DNA of 64,000 nt from Mytilisepta virgata (GCA_028015205.1 CM051518.1:34562001-34626000), one strand, 5' to 3'; positions 10,294-21,878 are shown, numbered from the stretch's first letter. Numbers and translations: made by a program. The notes: generated by a model from the letters alone, not told the origin.

Positions 10294-13030
10294 CCTAATG
10301 TGTTTTATATTGGCATAATTATAGGTCCGAGGTAAGCCATATTGGCATAGTTATAGGTCCGAGGTAAGCCACATTGGCATAGTTATAGGTCCGAGGTTAG
10401 CCATATAGGCATAGTTATATATCCGAGGTAAGCCACATTGGCATAGTTATAGGTCTGAGGTAAGCCATATTGGCATAGTTATAGGTCCCAGGTAAGCCAT
10501 ATAGGCATTGTTATAAGTCCTAGGTAAGCCATGTTGGTATAGTTATAGGTCTGAGGTAAGCCATATTGGCATAGTTATATGTCTGAGGTAAGCCATATTG
10601 GCATAGTTATATGTCTGAGGTAAGCCATATTGGCATAGTTATAGGTCCGAGTTAGCCATATAGGTATAGTTATAGGTCCGAGGTAAGCCATATTGGCATA
10701 GTTATAGGTCCGAGGCTAGCCATATAGGCATAGTTATAGGTCCGAGGTAAGCCACATTGGCATAGTTATATGTCTGAGGTAAGCCATATTGGCATAGTTA
10801 TAGGTCCGAGGTAAGCCATATAGGCATTGTTATAAGTCCAAGGTAAGCCATATTGGTATAGTTATAGGTCTGAGGTAAGCCATATTGGCATAGTTATATG
10901 TCTGAGGTAAGCCATATTGGCATAGTTATATGTCTGAGGTAAGCCATATTGGCTTAGTTATAGGTCCGAGTTAGCCATATAGGTATAGTTATAGGTCCGA
11001 GGTAAGCCATATTGGCATAGTTATATGTCTGAGGTAAGCCATATAGGCATTGTTATATGTCTGAGGTAAGCCATATTGGCATGGTTATATGTCTGAGATA
11101 AGCCATATTGGCATAGTTATAGGTCCGAGTTAGCCATATAGGCATAGTTATAGGTCCGAGGTAAGCCACATTGGCAGTTATAGGTCCGAGGTTAGCCATA
11201 TAGGCATAGTTATAGGTCCAAGGTAAGCCACATTGGCATAGTTATATGTCTGAGGTAAGCCATACTGGCATAGTTATAGGTCCGAGGTAAGACATATTGG
11301 CATAGTTATAGATCCGAAGTAAGCCATATTGTCATAGTTATAGGTCCGAGGTAAGCCATATTGGCATAGTTATAGGTCCGAGGTAAGACATATTGGCATA
11401 GTTATAGATCCGAGGTAAGCCATATTGTCATAGTTATAGGTCCGAGGTAAGCCATATTGGCATATTTATAGGTCCGAGGTAAGCCATATTGGCATAGTTA
11501 TACGTCCGAGTTAAGCCATATTGGATACATTTGTAGTTATATGTCTAAGGTAAGCCATATTCGCATAGTTATAGCTCCGAGGTAAGCCACATTGGCATAG
11601 TTATAGGTCTGAGGTAAGCCATATTGGCATAGTTATAGGTCCCAGGTAAGCCATATTGGCATTGTTATAAGTCCAAGGTAAGCCATGTTGGTATAGTTAT
11701 AGGTCTGAGGTAAGCCATATTGGCATAGTTATATGTCTGAGGTAAGCCATATTGGCATAGTTATATGTCTGAGGTAAGCCATATTGGCATAGTTATAGGT
11801 CCGAGTTAGCCATATAGGTATAGTTATAGGTCCGAGGTAAGCCACATTGGCATAGTTATAGGTCCGAGGCTAGCCATATAGGCATAGTTATAGGTCCGAG
11901 GTAAGCCACATTGGCATAGTTATAGGTCTGAGGTAAGCCATATTGGCATAGTTATAGGTCCGAGGTAAGCCATATAGGCATTGTTATAAGTCCAAGGTAA
12001 GCCATATTGGTATAGTTATAGGTCTGAGGTAAGCCATATTGGCATAGTTATATGTCTGAGGTAAGCCATATTGGCATAGTTATATGTCTGAGGTAAGCCA
12101 TATTGGCTTAGTTATAGGTCCGAGTTAGTGATATAGGTAAAGTTATAGGTCCGAGGTAAGCCATATTGGCATAGTTATATGTCTGAGGTAAGCCATATAG
12201 GCATTGTTATATGTCTGAGGTAAGCCATATTGGCATGGTTATATGTCTGAGGTAAGCCATATTGGCATAGTTATAGGTCCGAGTTAGCCATATAGGCATA
12301 GTTATAGGTCCGAGGTAAGCCACATTGGCAGTTATAGGTCCGAGGTTAGCCATATAGGCATAGTTATAGGTCCAAGGTAAGCCACATTGGCATAGTTATA
12401 TGTCTGAGGTAAGCCATACTGGCATAGTTATAGGTCCGAGGTAAGACATATTGGCATAGTTATAGATCCGAGGTAAGCCATATTGTCATAGTTATAGGTC
12501 CGAGGTAAGCCATATTGGCATAGTTATAGGTCCGAGGTAAGACATATTGGCATAGTTATAGATCCGAGGTAAGCCATATTGTCATAGTTATAGGTCCGAG
12601 GTAAGCCATATTGGCATATTTATAGGTCCGAGGTAAGCCATATTGGCATAGTTATACGTCCGAGTTAAGCCATATTGGATACATTTGTAGTTATATGTCT
12701 AAAGTAAGCCATATTCGCATAGTTATAGCTCCGAGGTAAGCCATATTCGCATAGTTATAGGTCTGAGGTAAGCCACATTGGCATAGTTATAGGTCTGAGG
12801 TAAGCCATATTGGCATAGTTATAGGTCTGAGGTAAGCCATATTGGCATAGTTATAGGTCCGAGGTAAGACATATTGGCATAGTTATAGGTTCGAGGTAAG
12901 CCATATTGGCATATTAAATAGGTCCGAAGTAAGCCATATTGGCATAGTTATAGGTCCGAGGTAAGCCGTGCTGATTGGCCTGAGGCGAAGGCAAATATGG
13001 CTCACTTATGCCCATATGAAACACATTAGG
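10294..13030. mobile_element. Inverted-repeat-bounded element filled by a 32-bp minisatellite (copy 1)
   Basis: The outer ends are an imperfect inverted repeat of about 25 bp: CCTAATGTGTTTTATATTGG at 10294 and its inverse ending CACATTAGG at 13030. Between them lies the 32-bp minisatellite. No coding capacity and no clear target-site duplication are seen. The layout matches non-autonomous elements known from bivalves that carry central tandem repeats between inverted ends. Confidence 0.6.
10310..12970 (+). repeat. 32-bp minisatellite array, about 80 units (copy 1)
   Basis: The unit reads roughly GGTCCGAGGTAAGCCATA then TTGGCATAGTTATA, 32 bp. Variants (GGTCTGAGG, ATGTCTGAGG, GAGTTAGCCATATAGG) recur in the same order about every 1.15 kb: the odd unit with TTGGATACATTTGTAG occurs at 11,521 and again at 12,675. 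The array thus has a higher-order period of about 36 units. Each unit contains the short dyad GCCA-TAT-TGGC. Confidence 0.95.
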
Positions 13031-13705
13031 CAATGACCTTTATTAATTAACAGATCTACGATGTTTTCATATTGGCACTTGTCGTACCCAGTCCAATATG
13101 GCCAAATCTCATATTGGCATAGTTTGTGCTTTTATTGTATTGGCAGTTTTTTTAGTTACTGAGTTCAATATATCTAAGTTAATAAATAATTTACAATAAT
13201 AACTATCAAACAAGTTAATAAAAATACTCTACATATCTGACTCGGTTTGGGAGACAGGTTTAACACAAATTTGACCGTTTTTGAACTTCTTAAGCCTTTT
13301 CTGACGTAATATCTAATTGTGACATTCTCCATATTAATTTAGATAAACTTTTTAGAAAAGACATGTGATTTGTTTATGTCACTTTACGCAGATGAAAATA
13401 CTTGCTTTTAACCCCCCTGGATGACGGAAAACGTAAAAATATACATGAAGGGGTGAGGGTTAAAACGGAAATCTTACAGTCCAGTTTTTTGGAATGTTAA
13501 ACCCAATAAGCGTATCTTCCACCTATCTAACAATTGTCTTCGCCGTTTCTCCCATGAATCTTACGTAATCCATTGAAGTTTACAGATACTCCCAGTGAAT
13601 TTGTCCTTATTCTCTCCTCCCTACTCTAATTTCACCCGGTTATCTGAAAGCTAAAATATATTAGAAAAGAGACATTTCTCGTTCCCCATTGTGTTCCGTT
13701 TGACA
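13031..13705. other. Non-coding stretch right of the minisatellite (copy 1)
   Basis: AT-rich DNA with two stray minisatellite-like phrases near 13,090-13,125 (CCAATATGGCC, CATATTGGCATAG), suggesting older decayed units. No gene. The same sequence lies at 27,423-28,097. Confidence 0.45.
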
Positions 13706-14446
13706 GTCCGGCGTAAACTTTCCTTTAAAGATCTTCTCCTCTGAAACCTTTTAGCCAATTGGGAGCAAACTGTCCTTGGGTGCCCCCCTTCCAAAGTTAT
13801 GTCCGGCATTCCCGACTTACAATCGCCATGGCTGCTGTTACTAAAAACAGAAGAAAAGGGGGATGCATTTAAAAATCTTCTATGAAACTACATGGCCAAT
13901 TGGAACCAGACTTGGCAGTAATGGTCCTTAGGAGGTTCTATTTCAGAAATATGTACGAAATATGTCCGATGACCCGGATGGCAGCCACAGTTGAACTTAG
14001 TTTAACATAGAACCCTATGGTTAAATTCATGTTAAAATCTTCTTGTCTGAAACCACATGACCAATTAGAACCAGACTTGGCAGCATCTGTCCTTAGGTGG
14101 CTCTCTTTCAGAATTGTCCGATGACCCGGACAGTGAACCAAGATGACTGCCAAACCAGAACTTAGTTTAACATAGGACCCTGTGGGAAAATTCATTAAAA
14201 AATCTTCTTGTCTGAAACCACTTGACCAATTTGAACCTGACTTGGCACCATTCATCATAAGGTGGTTCTCATTGAGAAATATGTCTGATGACCCCGACTT
14301 TCAGTCAAGATGGCCACCATAGCCAAACTTAGTTTAACATATGACCCTATGGAAAAACCAGCCAAATTGACTGCTACACTTAAATATTTAGTCCTGGTGG
14401 ACAAGTTTAATCCAGGTCAGCGATACAGGCTCTTGAGAGCCTCTAA
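13706..14446 (+). mobile_element. Helitron-like repeat (copy 1)
   Basis: Same family as 3624-5344, with fewer internal units. It ends in the AGGCTCTTGAGAGCCT stem followed by CTAA (14,443-14,446) and T, again fitting CTRR-T. The 5' part is incomplete. The reverse-strand 106-codon frame over it is a shadow of the repeat and not a gene. Confidence 0.6.
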
Positions 14447-14449
14447 TTT

Positions 14450-16492
14450 ACTAACTGTGTAGTATCTCTACGAAATCTTCAGTTAATGGGCATAACGGGA
14501 GTAATTTGTATCAAGACTTTTAAACATCACTAGTCATGAAAGGGACTTGGCGAATGTGATTCTCCCGGCTATAACTTGCAAAGATGGAAAAACAGTTCGG
14601 AGCACATTTAAAAATGAAATGTTCAAAGCGATTTCGCAAAGATGACCGAGTTTGCAGTAGTTATAATTTTTTTGATGTGCAAGACTAAGTTAGAGTGGTA
14701 TATGCACTCTCTTTTGTACTATTTGAAAGCTTGTAACAAGATACAAGGCACTTGGCTTCATTGAATAAGACATCCCGAAATATAGGCCCGAAGAAAATAG
14801 TTCGACAACAGAATTAAAAGCACCGAAGGACAATGGGAAATAAATGCTTTCTTTTACTCTTCATAATCAATCTTTTCCTACAAAGAACACGATTCCAATA
14901 CTTGTCTCCGTGACAAAGCGTATTTAATCTATTAAATTTGCAGCCATTCACCTTTGATTCATTTTAATTGTTTTATAGCGATAGCACTGCACTGATCAAT
15001 CAGAAAATTGAACACGGGTAATATCTTTTCAACAAATCACAAAGTATTCGTATGCGATGTTTGTCATGTTTTATTTGCAAAAAAGATTTGAAAAGAAATA
15101 AATGTACCACTAATTCAAGTGTTTCAAGGGGTAAATTCAGGTTTTAAAAGCTATGTAAATAGGACTTTAAAATTAACATTAGTGCGTTAAAATATTAGTC
15201 TTCTGACAGTTTAAATAGGTGTATTGTAAATTGTTTTTTTTCTTCGACTGCCAAATCAAACAAAAAATCTATATCAAAATCCCTGATTTTTCCCTTGATA
15301 CAAAAGATCATTTAAAAAATACAATTAACTGAAAAACATACAAGTATATACCAAATATCCTAATAGATGGCCCCATACAATCAGATATGTTTATAATAAG
15401 GTTATTATCAATGTTTAAATGGAAGAAGATACTATTTTTTTACAAACTATCAAGGTTACATTAATGTTATTGGATACCTTGTTGAAAACCTGAATACCTG
15501 TTAATTATTGAAGAATATTTCTATATCTGCATGTCAATGGCACCAAGATTACACAACATGGTATGTAAATTATTCATCTATTTCATATGGTTAATATCGT
15601 GTGTCTTGTTACAAAGTTTTGACAGAAAAGCTGAAAACAGTATACAAAACATCGCATTTCTTCAGTAAACATTTTAATCTTGAGCAAACGCGTACAATTT
15701 CAAATAAATACGTGTTGTAAATGATTAAATGTCAGTCTAAGTTGAACAGAGGAAAAGTAATTAAAAAGTCAATTATCATGTTTTTAAGTAACGGTAAAAT
15801 AAATTTCTTTCTGTGATCGACTGCGACGTTTTACTACACAACCCTGACTTTTCCAACTATAGCCATCAATAAAAAAGGCAGTTAGGAACATGACTGACAG
15901 AGAATTGGACAAAAAAGCCAATAAAAATCTAAAAAAATATCAAGTAAATAAATTTTACAGGAATTTCCAGTAAGATGCAACCAAAACTTACATACTTTCT
16001 ATTGCAAGAAAAAAATGGACAATGATTAGAATGATGATGATGACGATCACTTGTCCTCTGTATGTGGATAAACTAAGAACCGATTGTTACACTCCTCCAT
16101 AAGACATATTTTCTGTAATCGGTATTTTACTCTAATTCCTGTTCGTCGTGTACCACTGGCATCACTTGCTTCCAAACACCAGAGACTAATTCTTTTTTAA
16201 ACTAGTCACACCTATACAGTAATCTGGTTCGTTATAAATAACAATCAGCTGTCCTAAAAGTCAATATAGTCCAAATGTAAAGAAAAAACTTGGATTATTT
16301 AATGTCCTGTTCATTTTGGTTGGCGTAATATTTCACACATAAAGACACAGAAGATTCTTTTGGGAAAAATAAGAACTGCATGACTATCAAGATGTTGATA
16401 TAAAATAAATAATTTATTACCACTGAAGGAATATAAAATCCGTTTTCAAATTGTTTGGGAAACATAGAAGAGTCAGTCCAGGATGATGGATG
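14450..16492. other. Non-coding stretch inside the duplication (copy 1)
   Basis: No gene seen. It includes the point near 15,589 where the two copies of the duplication change from near-identity to clear divergence. A short GATGATGATGACGATC run lies near 16,031. Confidence 0.45.
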
Positions 16493-16684
16493 ATACATAT
16501 GAGGGTCTTGTCATATAGTTCCCATGTACCCACTGAAAACGCCGTCACTATCTTGGACGGTGTAAAACAACATCACTAGATCTTTAAATTCTTAATACGA
16601 TGTGTCTTATATAATATGGAATGTCTTTTTTTCAGAGCAACCTAAAAATTTAACAAAAAAAAAAACATTATTTTCTGATTTAAG
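16493..16684. other. 192-bp segment present only in copy 1
   Basis: Copy 2 passes directly from GGATGATGGATG to TTACCAATAC (about 30,868-30,880), while copy 1 holds 192 bp between these points. The segment has an A-run near its right end. It shows no target duplication, so a deletion in copy 2 is as likely as an insertion in copy 1. Confidence 0.7.
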
Positions 16685-18407
16685 TTACCAATACTATCAT
16701 GCCACAAATTATCCGCTACAGCATGTATTTTGTTCATTTGAGAAAAAAAAAGCAGCATTCGAATTGTAGAAGCGCAGAAGTTTGATCAGACTGTCAGTTT
16801 CTTAAGTAAAAAGTTTCCTAAAAACTAATTTACATTTGTTTACTTGTCGTTATGATTCAATATATAGCTTAAACTAAAATTTCTTATTGTTACTTTATAG
16901 AATAAATGAAGTAAAATACGAACTTAAAGTTCCAAGATATACATGTAATATTCCAAAGTACATTCTGCACCTGCTTTAAAATTAACCACGTTAAAACAGA
17001 AATAGAATTATTCATTTCTGATAAAATCTGAATATTGAATGTAAAATTCGTTTGTTAACTAGGCCATAGCATTAAAAACAAACTAGAAACTGCAGTTCTT
17101 ATTCGTTTGCATATGTGGCGGTCAGAAAAATCAGAACCGAAGCTTATACAATTTGTATATTGTCGAGGACAAGGATAAGTAGTTTGTGAATTGAAAGGAC
17201 TGACAAATTCTGAAGCGGAAATTTCCCAAACATAGTATACAAATGTCTTGCAGTATGGTATCAATTAGATAGAATCATGTCTAATGGAAACATCACACCA
17301 ACTCTGTAACCTTACTACATAAACAACATTTTAATTTTACCTAGTGATAGTAATAAATCAGACTATTTTTATTAAAAGTTTTATAAATGTCACGATTTTA
17401 GTGATAATGAATTAACTTTAATAATCAAACTACCGGATGTACTTTTTGTGACAAAATAATTCATCGGATGGTATGTACTAATAAAGTACAACAATATTTT
17501 TTATGTTTATTATATAAAAACACCGTTATGTTGTAAATTTGAACTTCTTTTACCGTAACACAACCCAGATTTTAAACTATATTAAATATTATTTAAAAGC
17601 CCCCCCCCCCCCCCCCTTTTCACCAACAAGTTGATACTTAATTAAAAATTTAATACATGAAATTAATTTAAGAATAATACAATAAAATGCTATGAAAAAA
17701 AGTATTCTATCAAGAAAAGAATAACATTCTCGTGGAGAATTTAGGATTTACTTGTAAGTCAGGTTTGTGTACAGGTCTCCTGTATGCATATAAATGTATC
17801 ATAAAACATCGGTATAAATAAAACTGGACTGAACAACGCAAAAAGTCTCCTCAAGTACAGTGTTTTTCAACCATTTTACGCCAATTCGATATACATCTAA
17901 ATATTCATCCTCGATATTAGTAATTCCATAATTGTTTTTAAAGTACTTTACTCGTTCGTCATACTGTACTCGTCATTCTTTTTACTTACAAAATGTACAA
18001 TAAAGTTGAAATCCAACACTGTACTTAGATGCTAGATGCTAGAAAATTGGCCCATGCTCGCCATTATTAGTGTTTGATTCTAATTTCAGATTTTAGACAA
18101 TGACATTTTAGTTTTTATAAAGTAACCATGTCTATCAGCATTTAAAGTCTAAAGCTGTCGGGTTAAGCAGTCGTTATTAAAGCATGGCATTTATTCTTGA
18201 GATTATACCTGCATGAAATCAATCGTTGTGAAGCAGTTTACTGAGTTTGAATTATTTAATTAATATTTTAATCGTAATTTTTTAATTACTTGATTCTCAT
18301 TATTTAATACATTTTATTTTGCATGAATTTAATGCCTTCATCCAAAATTAAAAACATGTACTTTCAAGTTAATTTTCCTCTTTTTAAATTAAATATTTAA
18401 TATACAG
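16685..18407. other. Non-coding stretch inside the duplication (copy 1)
   Basis: No gene supported. It contains a long C homopolymer near 17,600-17,618, which is much shorter in copy 2 (near 31,795-31,803). The short reverse frames here are shifted or altered between the two copies. Confidence 0.4.
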
Positions 18408-18546
18408 CTGCCTAACATTTATAATATATTTGACTAAGCCAGATCAAGACCCACTTGTGGAGGATGATGAACCAGAGCCTGTTATTGCATACCGAATAAT
18501 AAAACACGCACATGCTGTGTTACAAATGAGTTTCTTGTATTCTTAA
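18408..18546 (+). other. Short exon-like open stretch (copy 1)
   Basis: A frame open from a TATACAG acceptor-like site (ending at 18,407) to TAA at 18,544-18,546. It encodes about 45 residues including DQDPLVEDDEPEPVIAYRI and ending in LYS. The acidic run and following amphipathic stretch look more protein-like than the surrounding DNA. In copy 2 the same stretch (32,626-32,742) is open over its last 38 codons, with one D-to-N change, but a 1-bp deletion breaks the frame near its start. I do not recognise it; it could be an exon remnant or chance. Confidence 0.25.
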
Positions 18547-18547
18547 T

Positions 18548-20190
18548 AATTTAAATATTTCAAAAGTTAGTTCCATTAGCTACTACCTTGGAAAATGTAC
18601 TTGAAACATGTCAACAATAAGCTTTGAACTGTTACAAGGAAATGTCTATCGGAGTAAACATGACGTTGTCCTCACAGCTCAGAAATTATGACCTGACGAC
18701 GAATAACTTTCAAGTTTACCAAGTACAAAGATAGGTACAAAAGTTTTATTGATTTCCAAAACTATATTGCAGTTTTTCTGGGATAGTGATTGGTTAGTAG
18801 ACCGGATAAACAATTTAAAGGGTTTTTGTTTGGTACTTTAGATAAGATAAAGATCATATAAATAGTATATATAGATATACAAGTCATATTATATATAACG
18901 TTTGATTTGACGACACATTCCTGTAAGTATTTTTATGACTTTAGAACCTTTTATGTGTAAGTAAGTCAGTATTTTATTCGTTACAAATTTGCCAGAAATT
19001 CGGTTGAAACTGTTCGAACTTTGTTTCTTCGCAATGATAGTCGTAAATACGAATGAAGGTATGATATACTCTCTCAGGGTACTTTGCTTTAAACCATCAT
19101 TTACTGATTTGTTACATATTATGTTTTATAATGCAAGATAACAATTAAAGAATTAAAAAAAAGATGCATCATAATTATTATGAAATTGCCTTTAGGGCTG
19201 AACACAAGATTAACACAACATTTCTGCATTAGAAAAGCGCTAAATGGTCAGAACAATTGTGTTTTAATATATTTAGTAGGTTGACAATATGAAAAAGTAA
19301 AAATGTTTTTCTTGTAATTGGTACTCAAAAGTAAAATGTATGTTAACCCCCCCCCTTCCCCCAATAAAAAATACAGAAAAGAGAAATTCAAAATGGGCTC
19401 TGCAGTACCTACATGTATAGACTGGGGTATTGCAAAACTGATAGTGTGATATTCTTTGGAAAATATTTTGAAAAAATCAGGAAGAAAAATGTATGGCAAT
19501 TTCTCATCTCATTGCAACATTTCAAACAAAACGGATAACAGGAAAGATGAACTTTACAATGACGCACTAATCAACCGACAGACCCTCATACTAGAAACTT
19601 AACAGCACACAAAACACAAACAGAGAAAAAAAAAAGGTTTTGGTCAATTGTCCAACGTTTTATACCATGTTTCATTAAATGGCGGATATATACGTTCACT
19701 AAAAGAAAATGAAGTTCATCGTAAGCAAAGTTTTGAACATTACATACAGACAGAATACTTAATTTATACTTAACTTTGCTGGAAATAATACAAATTACTA
19801 GTAAAATTGCTACAGTAAATGAACTTAATGTGACAGTCGTTGCTGAGTAATTACAGACCTAAAACAATAGCTAATGCACAGGACATTCGTATTTCGTGTA
19901 CTTGACTCGTTAGTTGTATTAAAGAAAATAACTCAAAATCGACCAGCAGCTTCAAATCCCAAATAAATACGAGTAGATATTGTTTGTTTATAAAATCCAT
20001 TCATCAGTAGGTTTATTACATTTTGCTCTATATTAAAATCTCAATAATATTATTTGTAATTTAAATTTTTAATCTTATGTAACATTCCTAGATAGGAATC
20101 AAAACATTATATATAATTACAGACACATTAAACTGCCTAATACACTCTATTCAATTTACTAAGCTAACCAAAACACTTAAATTTTCTTCT
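18548..20190. other. Non-coding stretch inside the duplication (copy 1)
   Basis: AT-rich DNA with a C-rich low-complexity tract near 19,347-19,361. The reverse frame at 19,248-19,499 crosses that tract, and its length differs in copy 2, which argues against coding. Confidence 0.4.
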
Positions 20191-20483
20191 TTATTTCAAA
20201 TGATTGTTTGTTTGTTTAGTTGGGGTTTTACGCCATTTTCAGCACATTTGGCTATTTCGCGGCGGCCAGTTTTATTGGTGGAGGAAGCCGGAGTACCCGG
20301 AGAGAACCACCGACCTCCGGTAGGAAAATTGGCAATCCTTGTCAATTAAGATCGGATTCGAACACACCCCGCCACAGGTGAGATTCGAACTCGCAACCTC
20401 AGCGTTGACAGGCTAGTTGTCATTAGTAGTCATGACGAACTACCTACACCGCTCGGCTACCGAGGCCCCCTTATTTCAAATGA
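20191..20483 (-). mobile_element. tRNA-derived SINE with 13-bp target-site duplication (copy 1 only)
   Basis: A 267-bp insertion (20,204-20,470) flanked by the direct repeat TTATTTCAAATGA (20,191-20,203 and 20,471-20,483). Read on the - strand, the head carries an A-box-like GTAGCCGAGCGGT and a B-box-like GAGTTCGAATCTC, the RNA polymerase III internal promoter of a tRNA. The body contains the conserved phrase GGAGGAAGCCGGAGTACCCG on the + strand, and the tail is a CAAACAAACAAA-type repeat. The middle segment looks like that of broadly distributed metazoan SINEs (MetaSINE-type, from memory). Copy 2 has the empty site with one TTATTTCAAATGA. Confidence 0.88.
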
Positions 20484-20609
20484 AAGAAGACATTCAATTT
20501 AATTATTTGTGTTTCAGGTTTTTTTTTATCCTGCAAAATTTAATTTCTTGTTTCAACCATAAAAACATCCACATGTAGACAAACAAAAACATTGGGATTA
20601 AAAGTTTTA

Positions 20610-21600
20610 TTCAGTCTTTACAATAGAGAATCCGAAGGTTGCGAAACATTAATTTATTTTCATAGAGATAAGGTTTTATCTTGTCTGTACAAATGAATTA
20701 CCATGTATTTACAAGATAGAATTCGTAGGTTGGTTTAAATCATTAAAAGTTTAAACACTTTTTCAAGTGGATACAGTAGGTACATAGTTTCTCAAAAAGT
20801 ACCCAAGCTTTACCTTGTATTTAAGGGTTAGAATCTATAGGTTGACAAGATCTTGTCTTTTGGGAATAGATCCTGTAGGGTTGGAAGATGTATCAAATGG
20901 ATTTATCCTATTTTATCAGAATAAATTCTGTAGGTTGGTAAAATTTAACTAATGTCTTACCTTGTCTTTAGGGAATACAATCTGCACGGTAGTAAAAGAC
21001 GTATCTAATGGGTTTATCTTATCTTAACAGAATAAATTCTGTAGGTTGGTAAAATTTAACTAATGTTTTACCTTGTCTTTAGGGAATAGATTATGTAGTG
21101 TTGGAAGATGTATCTAATAGATTTATTTTATTCAACAGAATACATCTTGTAGGTTGGCAAGATTTAACTAATGTCTTACCTTGTCTTTAGAGATTACAAT
21201 ATGTAGGGTTGTAAAAGACGTATCTAATAGATTTATCTTATCTTAACAGAATAGAATCTGTAGGCTTATAAGACTAACTAATTGTTTATCTTGAATGTGT
21301 ATGACAGAATTTGTTGGTTTGTAAGACGTAACTATCTTAACAGAATATAATTTATTTACGTTGGTAAGACCATGAACTAATGTTTTAACTTGTCTTTACA
21401 GAATAGAATTTGTAAGTCTGTAAGACGTAACTGATATTTAACCCTGTCTTATAGGTTAGAATTTGCAAGTTTGTAAGAGGTAACTAGTATTGTACCTTGT
21501 CGGTAAAAGATAGAATCTGTTAGTATTTAAGATATAGCTAATGTTTTACCTTATCTTTTTAGGATAGAATCTACAAGTTGGTAAGAGCTAAAACAAACAA
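20610..21600 (+). repeat. Minisatellite with splice-site-like units (copy 1, about 17 units)
   Basis: Degenerate 53-60-bp units. Most read as an acceptor-like run (TTACCTTGTCTTTAG or CTTAACAG), then about 20 bp similar to GAATAGAATCTGTAGGTTG, then a donor-like GTAAGA or GTAAAA. Clear examples are near 20,921, 21,031, 21,340, 21,401, 21,454 and 21,563. The last unit leads into the first codons of the reading frame that copy 1 truncates. Confidence 0.75.
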
Positions 21601-21605
21601 GGAGG

Positions 21606-21650
21606 ATGAGGAAACGAACAAATAAGCACAGCATTCCATGCAATAAATAA
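21606..21650 (+). pseudogene. Truncated 5' end of the 454-codon reading frame (copy 1)
   Basis: The ATG and the first four codons (MRKR) match the gene at 35,317. Then the duplication junction at 21,616/21,617 replaces the rest with unrelated DNA, and the frame stops after 14 codons at 21,648-21,650. The upstream splice acceptor and the minisatellite are retained. It is a non-coding stub that still carries whatever 5' signals lie in the duplicated block. Confidence 0.8.
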
Positions 21651-21686
21651 TATCAATAATTACTAATGAATTAGCTACCAAAAATA

Positions 21687-21711
21687 TACTGAACCGCAAA
21701 AGAAACGTCGC
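21687..21711 (+). repeat. Left terminal inverted repeat of Tc1-type element (copy 2)
   Basis: 25 bp beginning TACTGAACCGCAAAAG, preceded by TA. Inverse match to 23,203-23,227. Confidence 0.9.
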
Positions 21712-21878
21712 ACAAAATGACATGTTCACATACATTTATTTCAAAGTGACATTTATATATTTTAAATTAATTTTTACAAAATTTAATGAATGATTTACAG
21801 TCTTTTGGTTACAATGTTCACAAAAACGTCACAATTGTCGCAACGTCACATGTTTTCAATGCTGTGCTCCCACGTCCG

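Larger units (their letters stand above)
7225..21616 (+). repeat. Large tandem segmental duplication, copy 1 (14.4 kb)
   Basis: Sequence from AACAAATAAGCACAGC at 7225 recurs from 21617 at a constant offset of 14,392 bp until 15,588. The unit ends at ATGAGGAAACGA (21,616), abutting the start of copy 2 with no spacer. From 7225 to 15,588 I see only four or five single-base differences from copy 2, all in the minisatellite. From 15,589 onward there are many substitutions and indels, including a 192-bp segment (16,493-16,684), a SINE (20,204-20,470) and about four extra minisatellite units that copy 2 lacks. It is either a real tandem duplication with partial homogenisation or two haplotypes joined by the assembler. 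Confidence 0.93.

Noticed and set aside
10310..12970. Series of CCATATTGG/CCATATAGG sites resembling CArG boxes for SRF
   Set aside because: The sites have five A/T bases between CC and GG, one short of the CArG consensus, and they recur only because the unit is repeated.
10310..12970. Regular direct repeats reminiscent of a CRISPR array
   Set aside because: The 32-bp units are back to back with no unique spacers, have no cas genes nearby, and lie in a eukaryotic genome.
13938..14258. 106-codon reverse frame with repeated SGSNWS-like peptides (also at 28,330)
   Set aside because: It translates the internal tandem units of the Helitron-like repeat.
20440..20470. Possible tRNA gene on the - strand
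   Set aside because: A-box and B-box-like sequences are present, but no full cloverleaf fits; they belong to the SINE head, which has a tail and target-site duplication.
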